A DNA stretch of 64,000 nt, taken from NCBI GenBank assembly GCA_037893245.1, contig JBAIAA010000078.1:248001-312000 (forward strand). Direction: 5' to 3'. The notes beneath the pieces are model-generated. The model saw nothing but the letters and a program-made list of their open reading frames with translations. It was not told where the DNA came from and did no database searches. The position numbers were made by a program, and so were the translations under genes. The stretch is from Crossaster papposus (Eukaryota; Echinodermata; Asteroidea; Velatida; Solasteridae). Positions 11,638-21,361 of the stretch are shown here, piece by piece; within the stretch, counting starts at the first letter, position 1, and each line of letters starts with the position of its first letter.

Positions 11638-12285
11638 CCTAGTTGCCAGTAGTTGTTCATTTATACCATATAATAGAGAATTTCCATTGTCCAATCTCGA
11701 TATTACTAAAGCATGGACTAAAGTAGCTGCTGTATCGTCATCCATACGAATTTGATAAATGTTTCTGATTTGGAAATATGTAGCTTTGCAGACACGTTTG
11801 ATGTGATCCTCCATAGATAGCGTGTTGTCAAAAATAATTCCCAAATTACGAGCACTTGGCGAAGCATGAATGGGTGATGACACTATTTGAATAGAGTTGT
11901 TTGTGGCTCTGGATTGAAGGTATTTTGATGTGACTATGATGAGCTCAGTTTTGTCGTCATTTAATTTCAGTTTATTAGAAGTCATCCAAGATTTTATGTC
12001 CACAATACATGATTCCATGCGTTTGCGAGTAGCTAGTTCATCTTCGTTGTCATACAAATCAAATGGTAAATACAGTTGCGTATCATCCGCATACATGTGC
12101 ACCAGTAAACCATGTTTACGAGCAATATTTGCAATGGGAGCTGAGTAAATAGTGAAAAATTGAGGGCCCAGAACAGAGCCTTGTGGGACACCGAAGAGAA
12201 GCGGGAGGATTGAAGATAAACATCCATTTATGTTGACTGCTTGAGATCTATCACTCAAATACGATCTTATCCATTCAAGTCACTG
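11638..12285 (-). pseudogene. Non-LTR retrotransposon: C-terminal half of RT
   Basis: The frame starts LEWIRSYLSDRSQ and carries GVPQGSVLGP, the catalytic YADD (MYADDTQLYL), a KLNDDKTE motif, RNLGIIFDNTLSMEDHIK and an ending at GINEQLLA. It then joins directly to endonuclease sequence (DVNSDRDALR in another frame) at about 11638. Catalytic residues are intact, but the piece is cut at both ends. It contains exactly the part absent from the neighbouring fragment. Confidence 0.75.
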
Positions 12286-12485
12286 TTTGAACCTGGTGTC
12301 TAACTTCAAACAAGTACTACAAAGCTCGTTTTAAGTTAGCCGCGTTTAAATAACCATTGGAGTTAAACATGTGTTTATAACAAACAATAGCAATTCTTAA
12401 ACATGGTACGGGGGTTGTTTAGTGAGTTTTCTGAGCCATTTAGAAGCCAGATATGTACACAGAAAGGTAGAAAGGTGGACAGGAT

Positions 12486-12689
12486 GGATGCGCTTCAAAT
12501 CTTCTCAATTGCACAAGAGGAGGCCAACTAACAAGAAAATCGTCATGGTCGCCAATACCAACGTGCACCAAGAGTTTTTAGGGACAAGGTGAATTCCTTA
12601 GAAGAGTATGACGAGGAACATTTCATCAGACGTTTCAGAGTTAGCAAAGACACGTTGACGATTTTCTTGGACTTCTCGGATTGTATTTA
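12486..12689 (+). pseudogene. PIF/Harbinger transposase, N-terminal remnant
   Basis: The frame begins MDALQIFSIAQEEAN, meets one stop, and continues RVFRDKVNSLEEYDEEHF followed by RRFRVSKDTLTIFLDF. The basic start, the RVFRD word and the acidic stretch leading into an RFRVSK helix match the beginning of HARBI1-type transposases. The DDE nuclease domain is absent: the frame ends at a TAG (about 12687), next to the tail of the opposed Myb-like gene. This is an internally deleted copy. Confidence 0.6.
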
Positions 12690-12712
12690 GAACACCCAAT
12701 TCTTTGTTGTCC

Positions 12713-12907
12713 TTATAGCAGATCGGCTTTTACGGTCATGGACATTTCTGAAGTGATAGCTTTCCAGGCATCAGCTTTTTTCTGGTTGGCTTTAGTGTCA
12801 CATCGTTTGTCACCAATAATGGAATTAAAGTTCCCCATGGTCTCAACGAGAGCCATCCTTTCGTCAGCAGTGAAATTGTCACTGTGTTGCCTTTTGGTAT
12901 CAGCCAC
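12713..12907 (-). CDS. Myb/SANT-like DNA-binding protein of a Harbinger element (partial)
   Basis: The 64-residue frame contains DNFTADERMALVETMGNF followed by a DTKANQKKADAWKAITSEM block. This is the first part of the Myb/SANT-like domain carried by the second gene of PIF/Harbinger transposons, which helps the transposase bind the element ends. It is divergent from the transposase remnant to its left on the plus strand, as expected if the middle of both genes was deleted. It ends far short of a full protein. The start codon at 12907 is natural for this family (short basic leader). Confidence 0.55.
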   Translation of the reverse strand: MADTKRQHSDNFTADERMALVETMGNFNSIIGDKRCDTKANQKKADAWKAITSEMSMTVKADLL

Positions 12908-13400
12908 ATGGCTGTAGAGTATCTAAGTAAAGACCTGCTGAAGATTTATCTACTGAGGCCTATCGTATGTTCATACTGTTGCGCAATCCTCTATATTACA
13001 ATGTATTTAAAAATAGGGACCACGGTCAATAAGTTTAGACTGTCCAACTTACACGAGGATAACTAAACAACCATTTAAGATATTTTAGTAAGAGTTGTTT
13101 AATTCAGGTGTTTAGGAAGACGCGTGTAACTTGGATTTATCCACGTCTATATACTACACTCGCATAAAGATTAACAGCTTTCGTATTTTTTTTTCAATTC
13201 AAGAGGTCGCTCTTTGTTTGTTTTGGACGCGTACATTGCAGTAAACTTTGAAACCTGCCTACCGAAAAATTGACGCTTTTCTACTAGATAAGTATAGCTG
13301 TAAGTGCAGACACTAGTGATAAAAATACAGAAGAGTAGTCCAAATTAGTGCGGTTGTTGAGAAATTAATCGTTTATACAAAGAGAGAAACCCAGAAACAA
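12908..13400. other. No gene recognised; probable right flank of the Harbinger derivative
   Basis: AT-rich sequence with several GTTGTTTA-like words that also occur left of the transposase remnant (about 12414-12424 and 13066-13075). They may be parts of decayed element ends, but no clean inverted repeat was found. Confidence 0.35.
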
Positions 13401-13531
13401 AAGAATGTATAAATGTATAGCCTAGGCTAGGGCCTAGCCCTATCACTATGATAATGTAATGTATTAAGACGTACCACATCATTATTGTCTTAATACATTA
13501 CATATCATGTATACATTTATACATTCTTTTT
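13401..13531. repeat. Interrupted hairpin
   Basis: AAAGAATGTATAAATGTATA near 13401 and AATGTAATGTATTAAGAC near 13454 both recur as reverse complements at about 13484-13531. The outer and inner stems are separated on the left by a CCTAGGCTAGGGCCTAG-rich insert. Confidence 0.55.
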
Positions 13532-14150
13532 TCTGTGGTGTTACCACATTTTTTCATGTAAATAAATATTAGAACATGCATGTACATGCATGTTGTAATG
13601 TCCTTTTCTTCATGAGATAACGGTGGTAAAATTAAAAAATGGATGAATGAAAACAATCCACACATCATGCCTTCAAGTTCAATGAAGGCTTCAGGAATCC
13701 TGTTCATGCTTCTATTGGTTGTCCTTGAAAACGTCATTATGTTTAAGCCCTCATCAGGCTTAATCATACGGCGTACATGTAGGCCAAGTCTAACATTTCT
13801 TTGATATTTAAAATGTTACTGGTATACTTTGCATCCATCTTAGTTTGATAAGTAGGAAAATTATAAATGTATGTTTTATTGGTTCACTTCCACCATGGAT
13901 TTATGCAACGTTTACTGCAATGTACGCGTCCCAAAAAGAAGAAGAGCGACCTTTTGTGATCATTCCTAAAAAAAGCGCGAACATTTTGGAGCCTACCACT
14001 GGATCAGAGGGGTACTGGGTAACACAGTAAAGCAGAGGGAAGACATAAAAAGGGCAGTAAATTAAACAACAGCTTTTGGGGGGTACCGCTATAGTTGAAT
14101 TGAAAAGAAATCCCTTCAATTTGAATATACTGTACCCACGGCCAAAACAC
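13532..14150. other. No gene recognised
   Basis: Short open frames on both strands (13498-13767, 13845-14119) have no recognisable domain. The stretch lies inside the large inverted-repeat pair. Confidence 0.4.
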
Positions 14151-14887
14151 TACATATTTATTCTCGAGGTCGACATGACGTCACAAATTTAAGGGCATGC
14201 CCCTTGATATAAAATGTTTCCCCTCCATCCACTCGCGCCGCTAAACAACGCGCCGCTAAACAACACTCGCCGCGCCGATAGTACACCATACGACGGCTTT
14301 ACTCACAGGCACGACGTACGGCTTTACTCACACACACGACGGAGCTCACCTCACACGCACGGCGACGCAGCACGCACGACGGAGCTCTCCACAGGCACGA
14401 CGGAGCTCTCCACAGGCACGACGGAGCTTTCCACAGGCACGACGGAGCTCCCCACAGCGCACGACGGAGCTCTCCACAGGCACGACGGAGCTCTCCACAG
14501 GCACGACGGAGCTCTCCACAGGCACGACGGTTTTACTCACAGGCACGACGGTTTTACTCACAGGCACGACAGTTTTACTCACAGGCACGACGGCGCTCTC
14601 CACAGGCACGGCGGTTTTACTCACACACACGATGGAGCTCTCCACACGCACGACGCTCTACTCACAGGCACGACGGAGCTTTCCACACGCACGACGGAGC
14701 TCCCCATACGCACGACTGAGCTCTCCACAGGCACGACGGAGCTCTCAACACGCACGACGCTCTACTCACAGGCACGACGGAGCTCTCCACACGCACGACG
14801 CTCTACTCACAGGCACGACGGAGCCCTCCACACGCACGACGCTCTACTCATTGGCACGACGGAGCTCTCCACACGCACGACGATATA
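14151..14887. repeat. Right arm of the 5-kb-spaced inverted repeat
   Basis: This is the reverse complement of 8640-9138. The inner domain is about 14151-14285 (starting CTACATATTTATTCTCGAG; containing GACGTCAC and CTCGCGCCGCTAAACAAC). The outer minisatellite is about 14286-14887, with units CACGACGGAGCTCTCCACA and CACGACGCTCTACTCACAG. Long open frames in it (HDGALH- and GTTELST-type) are repeat artefacts. Confidence 0.8.
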
Positions 14888-14918
14888 CATATAAGTGTCC
14901 TATATAGAACACCATACA

Positions 14919-16297
14919 TTTTCCCACATACACGATGTTTGCTACGGTATGGTAGAGCACGACTTTTCAATTATTAAACGCAACAGCGCCGTACACATGT
15001 TCGTTCTCAATCGTGGTCAACCGTATATAGCGCACCGTAGTAAAACGCAGGAACGTAGCCAGGAATGTTCAAGGGGAGGAACACTTTTGGTGATTGATAT
15101 GGGAGAGGGGTCTAGGGGGAGGGGTCTAATGAGAGGGGGGTCCCCCTTCTCTTTGCAGGTCACGGCAGCGTAGCTAGCGAGACATGACACATACAAACAT
15201 CATGAGTCATGACGACTAATTCGTCGTTCGTTTCGCTTGTGATGTAGTTATAGACTGTAATAATCAGTGCTGTCATGCACTCAGCTCTTACATTATTTCA
15301 CCGGACCGAGTCTTAAATTTCGCCAAATGGCCGTAAATTTCATCAATTACCAAGTTTTCATTGGATATTGGCTGTGAAATGATACCCTGACCATGCATTG
15401 GTAGGCTCGAACCTTATTACGATTCTGATTTATTTAACCTTAAGGGCTGATGAGAATGCAAGCGGATCGGAAAGGCACTGACGAAATAGCCTGCAAAAAA
15501 ATAGGTTTTTAATATTTGTTAACACTGAAAGGGGGCACTTGCTCCCCTGCTCCCCCTCTGGCTACGTCATCGGTTGAACGTGATGCATCCGTGGAGGAGC
15601 ACGTTTATTTTGGAATGTTAAAACAAATCTTGCTCTACCGTAGTGATCGAAACAATCATGGTCCACCGCAGCGGCATCGTATGAGAGTCGTAACGTTGTC
15701 GTGACATTGTCGTGGTATGGCGTGACGGCATCTTGTTCATGCGTACTCATTCGTACGACTTGAACAACACGCCACCAAGACGCCACCAAGAACGTATTTT
15801 GTATCACGTGACTCTTGTTGATCGTATTGTTTGTTTGTTTGTTTGTTTTTTGGTTTTTTTCCATCGTAGGAAAAGTTATAACACACACGCTGCCATGCCG
15901 AACTTGAGAAAAACGCGCAAAAGGGAGCTCCCACTTGGACAACATCCAAATATTCACCCATTGCGCCTTTTTCGTCATGTGATTAATTAAATCGTACAGG
16001 CGTCTTGTTAAATCGTACTGGCGTCGTACTGCAGGCGTCTTGCGAAATCGTACTGATGCCGTAGTGGTCGTAGTACAATCTTGGCATTTCGTAGTACGCT
16101 TTAATAAATCTTTACGATGTCGTAACTCTATCGTAATAATTCGTAACACCGTCATGGCACTATCGCACTATATACTGCCGTACCACATCTTGACGGCGTC
16201 TTGATTGTGTCTAGCTATAATTCGATTGACCTGAGTGCGAATTGCTACGGTACTATATCAAGATTTGTCCACCATAGCAAACATCGTGTATGTGGAA
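14919..16297. mobile_element. DNA element of about 1.4 kb with 27-bp terminal inverted repeats
   Basis: Both ends carry ACATACACGATGTTTGCTA in opposite orientation (14919-14946 and 16270-16297) with one inserted base. The right subterminal part (about 15690-16200) is rich in CGTCTTG/CGTACTGGCGTC-like words, resembling a decayed tandem repeat. No transposase frame is visible. A second element (15053-15567) is nested inside. Confidence 0.65.
15053..15567. mobile_element. Nested non-autonomous element with ACGTAGCCAG ends
   Basis: It begins ACGTAGCCAG and ends CTGGCTACGT. The next 20-30 bases are G-rich at the left and C-rich at the right in an approximate inverted match. No coding sequence is recognised. 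Confidence 0.55.
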
Positions 16298-16344
16298 AAG
16301 GGGAATTATGTTTGACTCGTCGATGTCATTCAGAACGCATATCA

Positions 16345-16975
16345 AACATGTTATTCGTTCAGCGAATAATTATACACTAAAGTTGCGCGCATTTACCTTG
16401 TCTCCAGTAGTCTTGTCAAACCTCAGTATTGATGAGCAAATTCACCAAGTTGCTTACTGGCACAGTTACCATATTAAAACATTATGGAAAATCAATTATG
16501 AACAATGATAACATTGTGATATTTAGCCCAGCAAACAAAAACGGAAAAAACGAGGTGTCCGCAAATTGGGCTAAAAGTATAGGTGAAGTTCAAGGAAATC
16601 ACTAAAATTATCAGTGAGAAAATATCTTAACGTTGACGTAATTATATATATGCAATAATACATGTACTCTTTTATTTTAGGGGCTTTCCTTGAACTTGAA
16701 GTCTCATGTCAAGCAACCGCTTCATCTACTTTTTAGCCCAATTTACGGACATCTCGTTTTCCCCTGTTTTTGTTTGCTGGGCTGAATATCACATTGTTAT
16801 CATTGTTCATATGATTTTCCATAAGGTTTAAAATATGGTAACTGTGTCACTGAGTATTCTTGGTGAATTTAAAGCTCATCAAAACTGAAGTTTGGCAAGA
16901 CTACTTGGTGTTATAATGAAGACAAGCCAAAAATGCGAGCAACTTTGGGGTATAATTATTAACCATTTTGAATGT
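16345..16975. repeat. Long imperfect inverted repeat (arms about 230 bp)
   Basis: The left arm (about 16345-16577) and right arm (about 16720-16975) are reverse complements with scattered mismatches. Shared words include GAACAATGATAACA, TTTAGCCCAGCAAACAAAAA and AAATTCACCAAG. The spacer is about 140 bases. Transcription through it would give a long double-stranded hairpin. Confidence 0.75.
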
Positions 16976-19273
16976 TACTATGTTCTCATAATTATTCAGT
17001 CACTTATGTACTTTAGAAAATGTCATTGAAATAAGGATATGCAAGTAGAAACACCCAAATCAACTTTTCAAAAAAACAAAAATACAAAATATACCCACAC
17101 ATGAGAACAAATATGTTACACGGCAGGTATTTACGATATTCTAATTAGGCATATTGTAAAAAAACAAAATCCAGAGAGCTCCTAGGCTAACATTAATTAC
17201 TATAGGCCCTAAGGGATCTTCGTGTCAAATAGGCCTATGGTGCTTTTTTTTCCTTCAAAATATGCATCATTCACAGAGCTCAAACTTTACAAGGTTAGTT
17301 ATCAAATACATGTACCTTTCTTAAGTTGAGCACTTTTGCTGCCTCAAACGATACAAATGCATAATATTGTCTATTGTCTCTTAAATTTTTAAAAATCTTT
17401 TTCTAGTATTTCCTTCTATCTTGGGGGTCAAGAATTGGTGTTTGTTATCATCTTCTGAATTTGATCTGTAATAACAAACATGATTGTAACAATCATGTTT
17501 AATAAAACCGGTTTCAATGCGAGTCTGCAAATATATGCGTGTAGTTGGCACTCTTTTCTGTTTATTTTTGTTGTGTTTCGTTGGAGAGAAAAGCCAATTA
17601 TTCATAAACTCCCGGGTCGGCTAACCCAGAAACTGAATCCATGTTTGCTATAAAAAAAAGAGATAATAATCCGGGTCAAAAGTGGTATTTTTCTGGGTCA
17701 AAATGAACCAGCAATTGTCATTTCTGCCCTGAAAAAGAACCGAGAAGATTTGGATTTATATTCTTGGTCAAGGCTTACACAGGGGTTGCTATAGAGTAGG
17801 CCTGTAGTGTATAAGCATCAATATTAAAGGAAAGTCAACGTGATCAGCAGCAAGACATATAGCGGAAAGCTCAGTTTAGTGAAAAGCCTGAAATCAATGC
17901 GCCTGGATGGCAAGCATGCATTTTCACATCATGCACTCATCTATATAACATCATCTGTGATGCATTATAGCTGCGGTGCATTATTCTTCTTCTGCGGCCA
18001 TCCACAACAGACTGAACGTCATACGTACGTAGGGTGCGTTATTACCTCAAACTGCACCCTGCTCCATGTACCACCTTTGTCTGATCGTGGAGCTATACAA
18101 AGTTCCATGGTCTGATATTAACTTTGTTTTTATTGATTCTTTAAAATTGAAAGACAAAAAGGTTGATAATCAATGTCAGCCTGATTACTCCTTCACAAGG
18201 TGACTATAGTATGAACGTCATGGCGGTATCACCTGCCTCAGTGTCGATACCTTGAAGGTCGAGGGAGGTGATTCAACCGGCGACATAAATGGCTTCGCTC
18301 GTACGCTCGTACGCTCGTACCCATCACTTAAACAGGGCGTTTGGAATTGCTCATTATCTGCAGGATACATCGGACGTCGTTTCTTCTAGCCCTCATTGGA
18401 CAGGATTTGTTTGACCGACGTGCGCGCTGAATGCACGTCCATACGACAGTAAAGCTATATACCCACATACTTTGCGTGTCTGTATAACTTGTTTTGGTGA
18501 AGCAGAATATCCATTCCCAGCGTCCCGTTTGGACAATTAGAAACAGAAACAAATTAACAGAATCGTTCTGAAACAATGATAATCACTAAAGGTAACACTT
18601 TTCGTCTTTCAGTAACTCGGACACAAATTAACATGGGTTATGGTGTCTCAAAAATGATGCACATCTTTGTAAACATAAAAGTTCAAAAAATGCTTTTAAA
18701 AGCTAAACACTCGGAAAAACTACAAATGTGGCTTTCAGGTGATTTTGATTTCATCTGATTTGGTTTTGTCAGTCCAGAGATATAGATATACCCAATTAAC
18801 TAAAGCTGCCCAAAATCGATGTTGATACCACTTCCCAGTTTGATTGTTATGTCTAATTCGTACACAAAACACATCTTACTCCTGTACATTTGGACTTCAA
18901 AGGAGATCAGAAAGGTGTAAAAATGTATTAAGTAAAAGCTCAATTGATCTTGAAATTAAATAGGTTCGCCTACATTCTCTACACAGTCACATGATGTTTC
19001 AAATGAGTATCGTTTGTTTGCGCTCAGTTATAGAAGCATTCCTTCCATGAAAGAGGCACACACTCGATTTTGAATTGTGGTGCTTAATCAAAGTACATAT
19101 CTTTGAATTGTCAAATGCAAATAAGTTAAAACAAACGGCATTTGAAATCTAATTTAGTTATCTTGAAGCTCGTGCAAATATACATCAATAGCAAATGCTG
19201 AATATATTATGAGCAAAGTTCTACTTGCATCATTTTAGGGGGACACCCTGTATTAACGATAAAGTTTAATGTG
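16976..19273. other. No gene recognised
   Basis: About 2.3 kb of AT-rich spacer. A fragment near 17270-17370 belongs to a dispersed repeat also seen near 26948 and 48318. CGTACGCTCGTACGCTCG at about 18301 is a short direct repeat. Open frames are short and unrelated to known families. Confidence 0.4.
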
Positions 19274-19281
19274 CCGTGAGA

Positions 19282-19515
19282 CAGGGATGTAGTCGAGTCC
19301 ATCACAAGTCCCTGCAAGTCCCTGTAAGTCCCTGCAAGTCCATCACAAGTCCTTCAGTTCCAATTCAAATCACAAGCTATTCAAATCAGCTTTGACAAAA
19401 GCATTTCTTTGTCATTGTTCATCCAGTTACTTGTGACTGTCTTTATGAAGGGACTTGTGACTGGCTTCACGAAAGGACTTGTGAACGGACTTGCAGGGAC
19501 TCGACTACAACCCTG
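19282..19515. mobile_element. Small foldback-like element with AAGTCC repeats and an 8-bp target duplication
   Basis: Ends are CAGGGATGTAGTCGAGTCC at the left and its near-perfect reverse complement at the right. Just inside, AAGTCC words spaced 10-13 bases (AAGTCCCTGC, AAGTCCATCAC) form short arrays in opposite orientation on each side. The element is flanked on both sides by CCGTGAGA (19274-19281 and 19516-19523), a perfect 8-bp target-site duplication, so this is a bona fide insertion. Confidence 0.8.
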
Positions 19516-19523
19516 CCGTGAGA

Positions 19524-21361
19524 TAAACTAGTATTTGTAGAAAGGTTGAAAGGGGAAATGGACATGTTTGCGTCTGTCCGGAGTCTTGATATGTTCTGAA
19601 AGACAATGCTACAATAATCATCACATGTATAAAACACTACTAATACGTGCAAGATAGCGCCGGGAATACTCAGATCAGCCACATAGTGCGCCTGATCGTC
19701 GCGAGCTAGCTACTAATTGCCTCTTATTCATGGTGTACCCATCTCGTTCCCGATAGGAAGGAACGCAACTTACCAGCAGATGACTGAACAAGTGAATGCT
19801 AACTAATTCCCTCTTCTCTCTCTTGTCCGTCACACTGTGGACACTCAAGTCCTCCTACAAACTAGTTTGTTTATGTAGAACTACATGTAGCACGAACAGT
19901 TTGGGATGTTTTGATGGGATTTTTGCGGGCAATTTTGTTTGGCAAAATGGAACATTGGTATTGGTATTGTTTTATTTCCATACATCACAATAAATAATGT
20001 TAATCAGTTATTTATACAATGCATAAAGGGTGAATGGCGGAAACAAGGCAAAAAGCAAAGGCTTGTGTACAACTATTGTTTCAAGAAAAAAGAAATTTGA
20101 AACAACTGAAACAACTAACTGGCTGAAAGTACAGCTGAAAGTACAACATAGTCGCTTTGTAATAATTTATTATATTGACGCTCATTGTTTGATTTTTTTC
20201 TCTTTTCTTATTTTTAAACTCTCACGGCCAAAAAGGTCGAATTGCGGTTCGATGTACAGTAAAATATACAGTAAAATAAAGGGGGAAATTTACAAATTAT
20301 CACAAGATGTTTAAAAAAGGCTTAAGAATGTAATATTAAATATAAAAATGACATTTGTTAAAAATGTTATCAAACGTGATTACTGTGACAAAATCTATTC
20401 AAAAATTCAATATACCACAATGTATCTCATGTGTTTTTCAATGCTTTCAACGGTCAAGTGCATATTGAGCAATTTGGTAAGGTATGGGATGGTACTGCAT
20501 ACCTTTTAACCCTAATTGTAGCCTCAATGAATTGTCGTTTCTGCCGCGGTGTCATGGTATAGGCCTAGGTATAGTTATTTTAAACCAAGTCTTAAAACGC
20601 TCAGAGAAAACACACGATTTGGCAAAACTTTAAACATATGTCCTTCCTTCTGTAGGCTAAAGTCTCAACATTCAATGTCAACAATGCATGATCGTAATTA
20701 TAACTATATTGCCCATAATTAGTTTAAAGGCTCGTTTTTAGACTGCTTTAATGCATGAAGATTGGTTAGAAGTGAGACCAGATCAGAGTGCCACACAGGT
20801 GCAGCATAATTATTCAAGGACAGGGCGGACATGTTTTAAAAATTGTCACAAAATCTGATCTACGTACACCAAACTTTTTCAAACGACTAAGAATGTGCAG
20901 TTGTCTGCTGCCCTTTTCCTGAACCTGGGTGTTCAATTTTAAGTTATTCTGGATCCATACTCCAAGCAGTTTGGTTTTTGTCACTACTTCAAGCTCTTAT
21001 TCCTCCATGCTTCAAGTACGTTGTCACCAACAATTAATGAGGTGGTTCATGCGTATTTTTTTTCCAATTCTTGTAACCCCGACCACGAGAGGGTGCGCTA
21101 CTCCCCCTGTGGCCTTGCATTTGTGATAGCGCGACACGTTTGTTGCACGGTTGACGTCTTGAACCAAGACTAGTGCTGTGGCAACAAAATGCACGTTTCG
21201 AATAATGCAAAGTTGTGTACGTTAGTTACAGCATTTGCGTACGTTGGTCAGCTGATGGTGGGATGGGACTAGTTATTGTTTTCTTGTAAGCGAGTTGTAC
21301 TGTTCTGTCTTGTGTCTGTTTCATAAGGTTTTCCTTTTCAGTTTTACACGTTAGTATCAAG
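19524..21361. other. Non-coding; right end is the presumed promoter region of the gene at 21362
   Basis: No gene is recognised. At about 21173-21185, GTGCTGTGGCAAC carries one good half (GGCAAC) of an RFX X-box, a motif typical of ciliary genes, about 180 bases before the start codon. The other half is poor, so this is only suggestive. Confidence 0.3.

Noticed and set aside
14214-14907. 226-codon open frame with HDGALH/GTTELST repeats
   Set aside because: It is the minisatellite of the inverted-repeat arm read in frame, not a protein gene.
16306-16371. LINE scrap from a GIMFDSSMSFRTHIKHVI frame
   Set aside because: Resembles the VFDS.L....HI motif of LINE RTs, but is too short, and overlaps the start of a long inverted repeat.
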